Shown here: positions 8,851 to 18,944 of the stretch, one piece after another
How positions within the stretch are numbered: position 1 is the stretch's first letter
How the letters are laid out: each line of letters opens with the position of its first letter
Assembly: GCA_024701455.1 (NCBI GenBank)
Contig: JABXYP010000001.1
Span: 3,042,001 to 3,106,000 of the forward strand
DNA length: 64,000 bases
Direction of reading: 5' to 3'
Origin: Bacillus sp. A301a_S52
Lineage (GTDB): Bacteria; Bacillota; Bacilli; Bacillales; Salisediminibacteriaceae
Notes under the pieces: model-generated
The model's input: only the letters and a program-made list of their open reading frames with translations
Told to the model about the DNA's origin: nothing
Database searches by the model: none
Program-made: the position numbers and the translations under genes

Positions 8851-10017
8851 CTATTCTAATGAGGATGATTGCTTTACAGGAATGTATAGAATTTGCCCCT
8901 CACTAACATCTTCACCTTTTAAGCGGTTCATTCTTATTAACTGGCTAGGCTGTATTCTGTAACGGTCTGCTATCGTTTCCAAAGATTCACCACTTTGAAC
9001 AATACACATCCTCAACTTCGAATAGGCTTCCTCATCTCCTGCTAGCATTTTCGTTAAATAAAGGGCATTTTCTTTTTCGGATTCTTCTACTTCATCTCTA
9101 CCGACTACGTCGGTCTTTTCATGCACTTCATACTTTTCAAGCTCTTGGTCCTCTAATATCTCATTCCCCTGTTGATTCTCGGTAACGTCATCACGAGAAG
9201 TAGTAATATCACTTTCAAATGCTTCTTTAGAATTAGAAGAAGACTGTTCTTCACTCGCTCGTATGACGCTATCTGGTTCTGCTTTTTCTAAATCAATTGT
9301 TTCTTCTTTCTGTTGATTACTTTCTGTTTTTGGTGAAGTTGCTTTTAATGTGTAGTGTGGAGACTCATTTGCTTCTTCTTCATCATTTTCATTTGAATAG
9401 TCTCGCTCATTTTCAACATCACTAGTTTCTTCCTCCATCACTTTCCTATCTTCATCGTTAACGTCGTGTTCATTCTCATCATTTGATGGCTCAGCATCCA
9501 CCTGTTCAAATGAAAAAGATCGCTCATCAAGAATTTCTTCTGTTTCCACCTCTTCAGTAGGAGCTTCTTCCTCCGATCTGACACCTTCAATTGAAAGCTC
9601 CGCACTGATTTCTAAAAAACCACGCTCAGGTATATGATAATCAAATGTATCTACTTTCACGGCCAATTCTGATAAGTCCTTAATCCGTTCTTTTGGAATC
9701 GTGATATCTAGTGGAAACTGATGATGCATGTGCCCTGTTCCTTCGTCTGAAAAAGAAATCTCTTCTACAGATCGAAAAGGCATGCTATTGAGATCTTCAC
9801 TCTCAGTACGAGAATTATTACTATCGGCCTCTTTTGTCACTCTGTACTCACCAGTCAAGTTAAGAACCCCTTGAACACTTACTTCTTCTCCATTTTCACT
9901 TATTGATATATCCGGTTCAAGCTCCAATGACATGAGTCCGTCTGCTTCATACCCTCGCTCAAGCCAAATTCCTTCTTTCATGGAAAAAGACAGCGATGAC
10001 GTTCCTTCATTTGTCAA
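8851..10017 (-). CDS. spoVID: SpoVID, spore coat encasement protein
   Basis: The protein has 388 residues. The N-terminal domain (residues 1-150, beta-rich, SFSMKEGIWLERG) is the coat-interaction region. The centre is very acidic and low-complexity (residues 155-320, mostly Glu, Asp, Ser and Asn). The C-terminus is a LysM domain (CIVQSGESLETIADRY) that binds peptidoglycan precursors. The start chosen is TTG at 10017, six bases after AGAGGAGGA. An in-frame ATG at 10062 would put that strong site inside the gene. The protein is clearly shorter than the B. subtilis homologue (about 575 residues), the difference being in the acidic middle. Confidence 0.9.
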   Translation of the reverse strand: MTNEGTSSLSFSMKEGIWLERGYEADGLMSLELEPDISISENGEEVSVQGVLNLTGEYRVTKEADSNNSRTESEDLNSMPFRSVEEISFSDEGTGHMHHQFPLDITIPKERIKDLSELAVKVDTFDYHIPERGFLEISAELSIEGVRSEEEAPTEEVETEEILDERSFSFEQVDAEPSNDENEHDVNDEDRKVMEEETSDVENERDYSNENDEEEANESPHYTLKATSPKTESNQQKEETIDLEKAEPDSVIRASEEQSSSNSKEAFESDITTSRDDVTENQQGNEILEDQELEKYEVHEKTDVVGRDEVEESEKENALYLTKMLAGDEEAYSKLRMCIVQSGESLETIADRYRIQPSQLIRMNRLKGEDVSEGQILYIPVKQSSSLE

Positions 10018-10179
10018 TGTAATTCCTCCTCTTCTCCGCGATCTATTTACCATCGATGTCATAAGACAATCTCTTGTTGTCCATTTCTAAAAAACACCGG
10101 GACTATACGATACACTTCTATGAAAATAGAGAAGGAATTATGCCTAAGCAGTTAATCTTCAAAATAGAATACGTGTGCT

Positions 10180-10635
10180 CTACTTCATGTGGCTATCATA
10201 AAATAAATTTAAAAATCTTTTATGGGAAGGTCTTACTTTATTAGGGAGTGATAAAAACGAAAAGAATTGCAAATCTAACGTCTCCTCATCTTCAAAGGAT
10301 AAATCTCCGATAAAGTTCGACGTATAAAAGAGGACTGTCACAGCAAAATATGGATCACCATTCGGAGCTTCCACATAATACTCCTTTCCAGAATAGGTAT
10401 CATACTTATGTAAATGCTCTAGTTCGACTAGTAATCCTGTTTCTTCCTTGACTTCTCTCTGAGCTGTCTCTTCGAAGCTTTCTCCTACTTCCATCAAACC
10501 ACCAGGAAGTCCCCATTCCCCTTCTTGCCGTTTTTGCAACAATACTTTATCTCCTTGATTTATAATTACTGCAGCTCCTGGTAAAATCAGTGTCTCTTTA
10601 CCTACATATGCTCGTAACATCTCATAATAACTCAT
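10180..10635 (-). CDS. Nudix hydrolase
   Basis: The protein has 151 residues with a complete Nudix box (GGLMEVGESFEETAQREVKEETGL, about residues 45-68). This motif binds divalent metal and cleaves nucleoside diphosphates linked to another moiety. The LPGGLMEVGE form is common in MutT/YtkD-type enzymes, but the substrate cannot be read from the sequence. It lies alone between hemL and spoVID and has an ATG with a modest ribosome binding site. This insertion is not found in the B. subtilis hemL-spoVID interval. Confidence 0.85.
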   Translation of the reverse strand: MSYYEMLRAYVGKETLILPGAAVIINQGDKVLLQKRQEGEWGLPGGLMEVGESFEETAQREVKEETGLLVELEHLHKYDTYSGKEYYVEAPNGDPYFAVTVLFYTSNFIGDLSFEDEETLDLQFFSFLSLPNKVRPSHKRFLNLFYDSHMK

Positions 10636-10733
10636 TTATTTGCCACTCTCCTTACTATCAGATTATTTCTATTAAAGACTATCGCTTTGTTTGAAGTTGG
10701 CGTGTTCTCTTATGTTGAAACTTCAAACTAATT

Positions 10734-10873
10734 ATAAAACGAACATGGGAGATTTCACTCTTCTCCCACTGATTGGTAGTTGAGTGAATCAGAACATTAG
10801 CGTTCGTTAACTCTGCGTTACCTTTCCTCTCAATTTTGAGCAGGGAGGTTTATGGACGCTTATCTGTGATTAA
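10734..10873 (+). repeat. dispersed repeat, copy B
   Basis: A copy of the family best seen at 59613-59773. The first hairpin is weaker here (TGGGAG / CTCCCA). The second is intact, AGCGTTCGT (10799-10807) with ATGGACGCT (10852-10860), and shows compensatory and wobble changes relative to copy E. Its right end merges into the hemL terminator. Confidence 0.85.
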
Positions 10874-10913
10874 AAAAAGGCCTTACCACATATCTTTTCC
10901 GACGGGTAAGGCA
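10872..10913 (-). terminator. terminator after hemL
   Basis: On the minus strand, GCCTTACC and GGTAAGGC form an 8-bp stem around a 17-base loop, followed by CTTTTTTT. It starts about ten bases past the hemL stop and ends the hemAXCDBL transcript. Confidence 0.88.
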
Positions 10914-10922
10914 CTGTTTCTA

Positions 10923-12212
10923 TCACATTTGTTGAATGGCAGCAAATGCATTTTCAGCAGCAGTAATCGTTTTATCAATATCTTCCTCCGTATGCTTAGT
11001 TGAGAGGAACATGCCTTCAAACTGTGATGGAGGTAGCGAGATTCCCTGCTCCAACATACGTTTAAAATAGAGCTTAAACATCGTTAAATCAGAAGATGAG
11101 GCCGTTTCAAAATTCAGCACTTTCTCATTTGTTAAGAAGAAACCGACCATTGAGCCTGCTCTCGTGACATAATGTGGAATATTATACATGTCGGCCGCAT
11201 TCACTAACCCCTTAGCTAACCGGTCCCCAATTTTATCAAAATGCTTGTAACTTTCGGGGGTCAACTGCCGTAACGTTTCATAGCCAGCAGTCATAGCTAA
11301 TGGATTTCCGGATAATGTGCCTGCTTGATAAATATCACCAGCCGGGGCAATCCGCTCCATGATCTCTCTTTTCCCACCAAACGCTCCCACAGGCAATCCT
11401 CCACCTATCACTTTTCCTAAACACGTTAGATCAGGAGTGACGCCCAGTTCTCCTTGAGCACAATTGTAACCCACTCGGAACCCTGTCATGACTTCGTCAA
11501 AAATCATTAAACTTCCATATTCTTCCGTTACCGAGCGAACACCTTCTAAAAAGCCAGGTTCAGGTTTGACTACTCCCATATTTCCTGCTACAGGTTCTAA
11601 AATCACAGCAGCAATGTCTTCACCAAAATTTTTAAAAGCAAGCTTCAAACTTTCTATGTCATTATACGGAACCGTCAAGGTATTCGACGCAACAGACTCC
11701 GGGACACCTGGGCTATCAGGCAGTCCCAATGTGGCTACCCCTGAACCTGCTTTAATGAGAAGAGAATCTCCATGTCCATGATAACAGCCTTCAAATTTTA
11801 CTATTTTATTTCTTCCAGTAAACCCTCTGGCAAGTCTTAGTGCGCTCATCGTAGCCTCTGTACCAGAATTCACCATTCTTACAACTTCAATGGAAGGGAC
11901 GCGCTCAATCACCAGTTCTGCCAATTTCGTTTCCATCAAATGTGGTGAACCAAAGCTTGTCCCTTTTTCAGCTGTTTGTTTTAATGCTTCGACAACCTGT
12001 TCATCTGCATGGCCATGTACAAGTGGCCCCCATGACAAAACATAGTCAATATACTCATTACCGTCGAGGTCCCAAATATGAGCCCCTTTTCCTTTCTCCA
12101 TATAAACGGGATCCATACCAACAGATTTAAAGGCACGAACCGGGCTATTTACACCTCCTGGCATTAAGTTTTTGGCTTTCTTAAACGCATCAACAGAACG
12201 TTTAAACGTCAT
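10923..12212 (-). CDS. hemL: glutamate-1-semialdehyde 2,1-aminomutase
   Basis: A PLP enzyme of 429 residues that converts glutamate-1-semialdehyde to 5-aminolevulinate, the second step of the C5 haem pathway. The PLP lysine is in [17 protein letters not shown] (about residue 267). The N-terminal [15 protein letters not shown] and [14 protein letters not shown] are family hallmarks. It is the last gene of the hem operon, 15 bases after hemB, with its own terminator downstream. Spore-forming bacilli often carry a second paralogue (gsaB) elsewhere. The operon context identifies this one as hemL. Confidence 0.97.
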   Translation of the reverse strand: MTFKRSVDAFKKAKNLMPGGVNSPVRAFKSVGMDPVYMEKGKGAHIWDLDGNEYIDYVLSWGPLVHGHADEQVVEALKQTAEKGTSFGSPHLMETKLAELVIERVPSIEVVRMVNSGTEATMSALRLARGFTGRNKIVKFEGCYHGHGDSLLIKAGSGVATLGLPDSPGVPESVASNTLTVPYNDIESLKLAFKNFGEDIAAVILEPVAGNMGVVKPEPGFLEGVRSVTEEYGSLMIFDEVMTGFRVGYNCAQGELGVTPDLTCLGKVIGGGLPVGAFGGKREIMERIAPAGDIYQAGTLSGNPLAMTAGYETLRQLTPESYKHFDKIGDRLAKGLVNAADMYNIPHYVTRAGSMVGFFLTNEKVLNFETASSSDLTMFKLYFKRMLEQGISLPPSQFEGMFLSTKHTEEDIDKTITAAENAFAAIQQM

Positions 12213-12227
12213 CCTACATCCACCTTT

Positions 12228-13211
12228 CTATTCACTTTCATCGATCCAACTAGCAACATCTTTTGCGAAATAAGTTAAAATCAAGTCTGCACCGGCACGT
12301 TTCATACTTGTCATTTTTTCCATGACAACAGCCCTTTCATCAATCCAACCATTTTGTGCTGCTGCTTTAATCATGGCATACTCACCACTAACATTATACG
12401 CAACAATTGGAAGTTGCTGACGTTCTTTAATATCTCGTACTATATCTAAGTAAGCAAGAGCTGGCTTCACAATTAAAAAATCAGCTCCCTCATCAACGTC
12501 TGATTGTGCTTCCCGAAATGCTTCACGTCGATTCGCTGGATCCATTTGATACGTTTTACGGTCTCCAGAAGCAGGCGAACTGTGAGCTGCGTCACGAAAT
12601 GGGCCATAAAAAGCCGACGCATATTTGACTGCATAGCTCATGATTGGGACGTGATGAAAGCCTGCTATATCTAACCCTTGACGAATTGCGGCTACGAATC
12701 CATCCATCATATTAGACGGAGCAATAATATCTGCTCCTGCTTCTGCTTGTGACACAGCTGTTTTAACTAAAAGTTCTAATGATTCATCGTTTAATATATT
12801 ACCATCTTTTATGACCCCGCAATGTCCATGATCTGTAAATTGACATAAACATGTATCTGCGATAACTGTTATCTCTGGAAACTCAGCTTTGATTTTTCGT
12901 ATAGCCTGTTGAACGATACCTTTAGCATCATAAGCACACGATCCTACGTTATCTTTATGATGAGGTATACCAAATAAAATGATTGTTTTGATTCCTTTAT
13001 CAACAGCATCACGCACTTCTTCAATGACGCGATCTAAAGACCATTGGTAAACGCCTGGCATTGAGGACACGCTATGTTTTATATTCTCACCTTCTAATAC
13101 GAATAGTGGATAAATCAGATCTTCTTTTAATATGTAGGTTTCTCTAACGATCGCCCTCATCGTCGGAGTCGTTCTCAATCGCCGGTGTCGACGAAATATC
13201 ACATCATCCAT
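12228..13211 (-). CDS. hemB: delta-aminolevulinic acid dehydratase (porphobilinogen synthase)
   Basis: The protein has 327 residues and condenses two 5-aminolevulinate molecules into porphobilinogen. The Schiff-base lysines are in [17 protein letters not shown] and [11 protein letters not shown]. The cysteine-rich metal site [14 protein letters not shown] shows that this is the zinc-using type. It lies between hemD and hemL with 15-base gaps on each side. Confidence 0.97.
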   Translation of the reverse strand: MDDVIFRRHRRLRTTPTMRAIVRETYILKEDLIYPLFVLEGENIKHSVSSMPGVYQWSLDRVIEEVRDAVDKGIKTIILFGIPHHKDNVGSCAYDAKGIVQQAIRKIKAEFPEITVIADTCLCQFTDHGHCGVIKDGNILNDESLELLVKTAVSQAEAGADIIAPSNMMDGFVAAIRQGLDIAGFHHVPIMSYAVKYASAFYGPFRDAAHSSPASGDRKTYQMDPANRREAFREAQSDVDEGADFLIVKPALAYLDIVRDIKERQQLPIVAYNVSGEYAMIKAAAQNGWIDERAVVMEKMTSMKRAGADLILTYFAKDVASWIDESE

Positions 13212-13226
13212 GACATTATTCCTCCT

Positions 13227-14009
13227 TTAAAACTGCTCACTATATTTTTTAATCGCTGCCACCAATCCTTCTGAGGTAAATGTTTCTGGCATCATAATTT
13301 TTTTAACATCATAGCGTTGGAGAGCTTTTTTCGTCACATTTCCAATCACTGCAAACGTTAATGATTCTTTTAAAAACTTATGTAAATTGCAAGATACTTG
13401 GTCAAATAGAGAGTTTACAGCTGATGGACTCGTCAGTATAATAACATCTATTTGCCTGTATTTAATAAGAATATGAAGTTGTTCAACATCGGCTTTATTC
13501 GAGATTGTATCGTAGACGATCATTTCACAAACTCGTCTACCTGCTGATCGAAGTCCCCTACTTAAAACAGGACGTGCTTGTTGGCTTCTCGGATAAAAAA
13601 AGGAAGCTGTCTCGTCTGTTGCCGCAATCAATTCATCCCTTAAATACTCTGCATTAAATACGGAAGGAATAAGGTCCACTGAATAGCCAGCTTTCTCGAC
13701 ACACTTGGCTGTTTTTTTTCCTACCACCGCTACTTTTTTATTTACCATGAGACTTGTAGGGGAATAGCCAGCCTCTTGGACTGCATGGAGAAAAAAAGTA
13801 AAACTGTTCACACTCGTAAAAATGATCCAGTCACATGTGTGTATATATTTCAATTCATCCCGCAATTGTGATTTATCTTCTTGTGGTTTAAGCAAAATAA
13901 GAGGGATCTCATAAACTCTTCCTCCCTCATTTTCAATTGCCTTTGAAAGATCATGCGCTTGATGAGGAGGCCTTGTATTCAACACAGTTATTCCTTCAAG
14001 CCGCTGCAT
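13227..14009 (-). CDS. hemD: uroporphyrinogen-III synthase
   Basis: The protein has 260 residues. HemD closes hydroxymethylbilane into uroporphyrinogen III. The family is poorly conserved, but the two-domain pattern is recognisable: NTRPPHQAHDLSKAIE at the start, DWIIFTSVNSFTFFL in domain 1, and IDVIILTSPSAVNSLFD with the FAVIGNVTKKAL segment in domain 2. It is placed between hemC (19 bases) and hemB. Confidence 0.95.
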   Translation of the reverse strand: MQRLEGITVLNTRPPHQAHDLSKAIENEGGRVYEIPLILLKPQEDKSQLRDELKYIHTCDWIIFTSVNSFTFFLHAVQEAGYSPTSLMVNKKVAVVGKKTAKCVEKAGYSVDLIPSVFNAEYLRDELIAATDETASFFYPRSQQARPVLSRGLRSAGRRVCEMIVYDTISNKADVEQLHILIKYRQIDVIILTSPSAVNSLFDQVSCNLHKFLKESLTFAVIGNVTKKALQRYDVKKIMMPETFTSEGLVAAIKKYSEQF

Positions 14010-14028
14010 ACGTGCGCTCCCCCTTCAA

Positions 14029-14961
14029 CTAATGATCTAACTCTGCTTTCACCTGGTCGAGCAATTCTTTTGCCCCTTCATTCATCATTTTTTTAGCTGC
14101 TTGTGTACCAATCTCTACTGGGTCATGTCCTACAATTGTTTCTTTAAATATCGTTTTGCCATCTGGTGAAGCAACTAAAGCCGTTAACTTTACTTGACCA
14201 TCCTTTTCCAGAGTAGCATAACCTGCTACAGGGACCTGGCAACCTCCTTCAACCGTATGAAGAAACGCCCTTTCAGCTGTAACCGTACGCTCAGTATCAG
14301 GATCATTAATTTTATTTAACAATTCAATGAGCTCTTTATCATCCTCACGGCATTCAATACCTAATGCCCCTTGCCCCACAGCTGGAAGAGAGATGCTTGT
14401 GTCAAGAAATTCAGTAACGATTTCTTCTGTCCAGCCAACTCTTTCTAAACCAGCTGCCGCTAGGATAATCGCATCAAATTCTTCTTCTCGACACTTTCTT
14501 AAACGCGTATCTATATTTCCTCTAATCCACTGAATGTTTAAATCTGGTCGCTTTGCTAACACTTGAGCACTTCGGCGCAAACTGCTAGTTCCAACAATAG
14601 AACCGGCTGGGAGATCCATTAAAGATTGACCACTGTTTGAAATAAAGGCATCTCTTGGATCAACTCGCTTTGGAATAGCTCCAATAGTTAATCCTTGCGC
14701 CATTTCGGATGGTAGGTCCTTCATACTATGAACAGCTATATCAATTTCACCATCATACATTGCCTTCTCTATTTCTTTAACGAAAAGACCTTTTCCTCCC
14801 ACTTTTGATAAGGTGACATCTAGAATTTTATCTCCTTTTGTCTCAATTTCTTTAATTTCAAATTCAAAAGGTAAATGTAATTGATTTAATTCATTAATTA
14901 CCCATTTTGTTTGTGTCATCGCTAAATTACTTCGCCTCGAACCTATGACTACTTTTCTCAT
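14029..14961 (-). CDS. hemC: porphobilinogen deaminase (hydroxymethylbilane synthase)
   Basis: The protein has 310 residues and polymerises four porphobilinogens into hydroxymethylbilane. The N-terminal [12 protein letters not shown], the [11 protein letters not shown] motif, the [10 protein letters not shown] segment, and the [13 protein letters not shown] cysteine that carries the dipyrromethane cofactor are all present. The hemX-hemC gap is 68 bases, the largest in this operon. Confidence 0.97.
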   Translation of the reverse strand: MRKVVIGSRRSNLAMTQTKWVINELNQLHLPFEFEIKEIETKGDKILDVTLSKVGGKGLFVKEIEKAMYDGEIDIAVHSMKDLPSEMAQGLTIGAIPKRVDPRDAFISNSGQSLMDLPAGSIVGTSSLRRSAQVLAKRPDLNIQWIRGNIDTRLRKCREEEFDAIILAAAGLERVGWTEEIVTEFLDTSISLPAVGQGALGIECREDDKELIELLNKINDPDTERTVTAERAFLHTVEGGCQVPVAGYATLEKDGQVKLTALVASPDGKTIFKETIVGHDPVEIGTQAAKKMMNEGAKELLDQVKAELDH

Positions 14962-15029
14962 TATAGACCTCCATTAACGCAATAACTCACGTTTCTTATA
15001 ATACTATTTAATCACAAATTGTCGTTTGT

Positions 15030-15851
15030 TTACCAAATGTGAAATTGTGAAAATGAACTTGAAAGGAAATAATTTATTAATAATACTAAAAAAGACGCTA
15101 TATTTAAAAGTGCAAGACCATAACCTCTCTTTTGCTTCACTTTGTATTGAAAAAGGTAAAATCCATACATTGCTAACAAGAGAAAGGAACTTAACACCTT
15201 AATATCATTCCATGGAAAAGCAGCTAATTCAGTCCAACCCCAAATAACACCTAAAATTAATCCGACAAGCATGAATGGAAAGCCAAACAATGCCGACTGA
15301 AATGATCGTTTCTCTAATAGCGATAAATTTCCCATTCTAGCCATTTTGTCACTCCATCGTTTCTTTTTAAGCATATGATGCTGAAAATAATAAAGCATTG
15401 CAAATGAAAAACTTAGAGTGAATAACCCATATGCAAAAAGCAGCATGACAACGTGAATGATAAGGAGTTCTAATATAAATAAATCCGCAAATTCAGCTGA
15501 AACATCCCCGGCAGGTGCGAAAAGGCTTATTGTCAAAATAGAGAACCCGACAAGATTGACTACAAATACTAAAAAATCCATTTTATAAACCTTATTTATA
15601 ATAAGTGAGAATGTGACAAGAATCCAAGAATAAAAAAACATTCCCTCAAAAATGGTCATGATTGGTAAGCGGCTGTATTCCAGTGCTCTAAGCAATAAAA
15701 ATATAAGTTGCAAAACCCAGACAATAGAAAGCAACCAGAAGGCAATCCGATTCACCTTCTGGTTGTTTTGAATGAAATCAATAAAGTACCCGGACACGCT
15801 CATACAATAAAAAACAATAATGAAAATGTATAGTAGGTGCAAGCCTAACAT
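15030..15851 (-). CDS. hemX: HemX, integral membrane protein of the hem operon
   Basis: The protein has 273 residues with about eight transmembrane helices. It belongs to the CcsA/CcmC-like cytochrome c assembly superfamily, and the central WGWTELAAFPWNDIK is a degenerate tryptophan-rich haem-handling motif. In B. subtilis HemX lowers the cellular level of HemA. The gene lies between hemA (18 bases) and hemC, as in Bacillus. Confidence 0.93.
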   Translation of the reverse strand: MLGLHLLYIFIIVFYCMSVSGYFIDFIQNNQKVNRIAFWLLSIVWVLQLIFLLLRALEYSRLPIMTIFEGMFFYSWILVTFSLIINKVYKMDFLVFVVNLVGFSILTISLFAPAGDVSAEFADLFILELLIIHVVMLLFAYGLFTLSFSFAMLYYFQHHMLKKKRWSDKMARMGNLSLLEKRSFQSALFGFPFMLVGLILGVIWGWTELAAFPWNDIKVLSSFLLLAMYGFYLFQYKVKQKRGYGLALLNIASFLVLLINYFLSSSFSQFHIW

Positions 15852-15869
15852 GGATAATTCCCCCTCTCT

Positions 15870-17261
15870 CTAATAAGAGCGGGCAACGGTATGACTTTGC
15901 TGACCAGCCAATTTCGACTTACGCTTTTCTATATTCCACTCGCGTTCAAGTTTATTAATTTGAATATTACAGGAAAGTGTCGTTTCCTGTTCAGTTAAAT
16001 GGTCTTCTAAGGCAAATACTTTTGTCATATAAGACAATAATTCATCTGAATTTTCTTCCCCTGGGACTTCTTTTAATGCTGTAATAGGATCACGAAGAAG
16101 TTGATTTATAATACTTTTCATGTGCTTTCTAATCACTTTCTTTTCACGTTCGGATAAACTTGATAGTTTTCTCTCAAGGCTTTCCATTGTATCAGCTTGA
16201 ATAGAAGTGGCTTTTTCACGAAGTGCCGTTATAATAGGTACCACGCCTAACGTATCTAGCCACTGACTAAAGCCTATGAGCTCTTCTTCAATCATTAGTT
16301 CAATTTTTTCAGCTTCTCGCTTTCTCTCTTCTAAGTTCGCAGCAACAATGCCTTGTAAATCATCAATATCATATAAATACACATTATCAAGATCAGCAAG
16401 CCCGGGATCAAGGTCTCTCGGAACGGCTATATCGACAAGGAATAGTGGTCGTCCATTGCGCCTTTTCACCAAGTCAAGGACGTCTTCCTTTGTGATCACA
16501 TAATTCTTTGATCCTGTAGAACTAATCATAATATCTGTCGCTTCTAGTGATTGATCAAGCTGACTCATATCTTCTGCACGACCAAAAAACCTCTCTGCTA
16601 GCTCTTCTGCCTTTTGTTTTGTTCTATTAATCACTGTGACATCATTCACCCCATTAGAGGACAAATGTTTCGCAGTTAATTCACCCATTTTTCCGGCTCC
16701 CATAAGAAGCACTTTTTTATCAGTAAAATCACCAAATATCTTTTTGCCTAATTCGACTGCTGCATAACTCACGGAAACAGCATTCTCCCCGATTGCTGTT
16801 TCTGAGTGGGCTCGCTTTGCTAATGTGACTGCTTGCTTAAATAGTTGATTAAAAATACTTCCAGTTGTGTCTTGTTTCTGTGCAGCTAAAAAGCTTGATC
16901 TTACTTGACCAAGAATTTGAGTTTCACCAAGAATCATCGAGTCTAGCCCGCAAACTACACGGAAGAGGTGTTCAATAGCATGCTCATCCTCACGAACCTG
17001 TAAATAGTGGCTAAACTCTTCTTTAGGAATACCAAACCATTCAGAAAGAAACACCTTTGTATAATAACGCCCCGTATGCAATTGATCAGCAACGACGTAA
17101 AGTTCCGTACGATTACAAGTAGAGATCACGACATTTTCCAAGATGCTTTTAGATTGACGAAGCTTAACTAAAGCTTCTTCTAAATCATCTTGAAATGAAA
17201 ATTTCTCTCGTATTTCTACTGGAGTTGTTTTATAATTCAAACTGATAACTAGGATGTGCAT
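15870..17261 (-). CDS. hemA: glutamyl-tRNA reductase
   Basis: The protein has 463 residues and reduces glutamyl-tRNA to glutamate-1-semialdehyde with NADPH, the committed haem step. The nucleophilic cysteine is in [10 protein letters not shown] (about residue 50), the NADPH site is [17 protein letters not shown], and a dimerisation helix forms the C-terminus. The start is the ATG at 17261 ([12 protein letters not shown]), preceded by GGGGGGAT. Longer readings from 17297 lack a ribosome binding site. First gene of hemAXCDBL. Confidence 0.97.
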   Translation of the reverse strand: MHILVISLNYKTTPVEIREKFSFQDDLEEALVKLRQSKSILENVVISTCNRTELYVVADQLHTGRYYTKVFLSEWFGIPKEEFSHYLQVREDEHAIEHLFRVVCGLDSMILGETQILGQVRSSFLAAQKQDTTGSIFNQLFKQAVTLAKRAHSETAIGENAVSVSYAAVELGKKIFGDFTDKKVLLMGAGKMGELTAKHLSSNGVNDVTVINRTKQKAEELAERFFGRAEDMSQLDQSLEATDIMISSTGSKNYVITKEDVLDLVKRRNGRPLFLVDIAVPRDLDPGLADLDNVYLYDIDDLQGIVAANLEERKREAEKIELMIEEELIGFSQWLDTLGVVPIITALREKATSIQADTMESLERKLSSLSEREKKVIRKHMKSIINQLLRDPITALKEVPGEENSDELLSYMTKVFALEDHLTEQETTLSCNIQINKLEREWNIEKRKSKLAGQQSHTVARSY

Positions 17262-17371
17262 CGTGTCATCCCCCCCTGACTTCAAACCGACATCCATTTT
17301 ACATTTAAAAATGAATTATGACAAATATTTTACATGCTTTTTCATCTAACTTTAATAATAACCTATATTAG

Positions 17372-17377
17372 ATTATA
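17372..17377 (-). promoter_or_regulatory. likely extended -10 box of the hem operon
   Basis: TGTTATAAT on the minus strand lies about 110 bases upstream of hemA. It is a good extended -10 element, but no strong -35 accompanies it. A PerR box, which controls hemA in B. subtilis, could not be recognised here. Confidence 0.4.
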
Positions 17378-17563
17378 ACATTTTTAATCAAAGAATAATA
17401 AAAACTTGTTTTGCCTATTTGTGAATTTTTCGTGAACAATAGTAGATATACACTAATCCTTCTCTATTTAAACTGAAAGAAGCAATTTTTGTTAGCATTT
17501 CCATTAAAATTATTTTTAATCTTACAATTAAGGAATTTATCCATTAACTTAGGAGTGAATATT

Positions 17564-18049
17564 ATGAAGTCTCAACGTGTATTACCCGGTATTATTCTTG
17601 TCATCATGGGTATTTATTTATTAGTTAATCAGTTTAATATTGACGTTCCTTATAAAGATATTTTGTTTCAATGGCCGTCGGTTCTTGCCCTTATCGGACT
17701 GATACTAGCATGGCAAGGTTTTTCAAATAAAGAAGAGGCAAAGCTTTTTTCAGGTACTGTATCGCTCGGCTTAGGCATTTTCTTCCACGGCGTCCATACG
17801 TTCAACGTTTGGGATTATGAATGGCCTTACATTATCCTTATAGTTGCGATTGCTTTTTTATTAAAATATAGCGTTCACAGACGGGATGGTATCTCACCCG
17901 GTTTAATTTTACTTCTTGTTTCTATAGTTGCTATGTTTTACGACACCATTACAATATGGTTAAACACTTTGTATGGAGGCTTTAGTAATCTTCTGCCTTT
18001 TATATTAATAGTTCTAGGCATCTATCTTCTATTTTTCCGAAGAAAGTAA
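17564..18049 (+). CDS. small membrane protein with LiaI/LiaF-type transmembrane region
   Basis: The protein has 161 residues with about five to six hydrophobic segments, starting MKSQRVLPGIILVIMGIYLL and ending FRRK. The paired helices with a charged break (LYLLVNQF, LLFFRRK) resemble the transmembrane region of LiaF and related bacilli membrane proteins. The start is the ATG at 17564, five bases after TTAGGAGTGA. It is transcribed divergently from hemA and converges on ysxC. Function unknown. Confidence 0.7.
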   Translation: MKSQRVLPGIILVIMGIYLLVNQFNIDVPYKDILFQWPSVLALIGLILAWQGFSNKEEAKLFSGTVSLGLGIFFHGVHTFNVWDYEWPYIILIVAIAFLLKYSVHRRDGISPGLILLLVSIVAMFYDTITIWLNTLYGGFSNLLPFILIVLGIYLLFFRRK

Positions 18050-18238
18050 TAGACTTTTCATTTATACCTTAATACTCCGTATATAGTACTAAGTACATCT
18101 ATTATATAGAGTAACGAAAATTGAGCTGTAATGAAAGGGCTTTTTTTAACCATTTTCAGTAAAAGTCGCATATGTTGGCTCTGTTTTCCTCAGTTAGCGA
18201 TTTTTCTTACCCGTTTCAATTTATTTTAAGTGTATCTT

Positions 18239-18274
18239 AAACAAGGACTTGTCTTTCAAAGACAAGCCCTTGTT
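18239..18274 (-). terminator. hairpin between the 17564-18049 gene and ysxC
   Basis: AACAAGG-CTTGTC pairs with GACAAG-CCTTGTT (13 bp with one internal mismatch, 7-base loop). T-rich sequence follows only weakly on each side. It probably acts as a shared terminator for the converging genes. Confidence 0.6.
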
Positions 18275-18355
18275 ATCATTTAGTCATACTGACTCTTTAA
18301 CAATTATACAAATACTAGTTAATTAGTTTATACCTACATAAATAAAAGAGTTTTT

Positions 18356-18940
18356 CTAAAACAAAAGACGGGTAATTTCTTTCCATGCACGGTCTTTACC
18401 GTAAGCCGTCTCTGATGAAAAAAGTATGACAGAATCTTCATCATGGAGCTCCAGCTCTTTCTTGATGTTGGTGACGTGCTTCTCCCATTTCCCTTTCGGA
18501 ATTTTATCTACTTTTGTTGCTACAATAATGACAGGAAGTTCATGATACTTTAACCAATCATACATCATAATATCGTCTTCCGTAGGCTTATGCCTAGCAT
18601 CTACCAGCTGGATAACCCCTTTAAGCTGTTCACGGTGAGTGAAATAACTTTCCATTACCCGGCCCCATGCTTCACGTTCTTTTTTGGATACTTTCGCATA
18701 TCCATAGCCTGGAACATCCACAAAATGGAATCGATCATTGAGAAAATAAAAGTTCAATGTTTGTGTTTTACCTGGTTTTTGGGATGTTCTAGCTAATCCT
18801 TTTCTAGCTAGTAACGTATTAATAAATGACGACTTTCCAACATTTGAACGTCCTGATAGAGCCACTTCAGGGAATGGCCCTCCAGGAAATTGGTGATCTT
18901 TGGCGGCGCTAATAATTAATTCTGCGCTAGTAATTTTCAT
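18356..18940 (-). CDS. ysxC: ribosome-biogenesis GTPase YsxC/EngB
   Basis: A TRAFAC-class GTPase of 194 residues needed for 50S subunit assembly. All G motifs are visible: G1 GRSNVGKSS (about residue 31), G2 region [10 protein letters not shown]3 DVPGYG, G4 TKVDK, and G5-like SSETAYG. It starts four bases after the lonA stop and is likely coupled to it, as in B. subtilis. Confidence 0.97.
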   Translation of the reverse strand: MKITSAELIISAAKDHQFPGGPFPEVALSGRSNVGKSSFINTLLARKGLARTSQKPGKTQTLNFYFLNDRFHFVDVPGYGYAKVSKKEREAWGRVMESYFTHREQLKGVIQLVDARHKPTEDDIMMYDWLKYHELPVIIVATKVDKIPKGKWEKHVTNIKKELELHDEDSVILFSSETAYGKDRAWKEITRLLF

Positions 18941-18944
18941 GTCT

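Noticed and set aside
17298..17560. PerR box upstream of hemA
   Set aside because: TTATAATCTAATATA resembles only the left half of the PerR consensus. The right half does not match.
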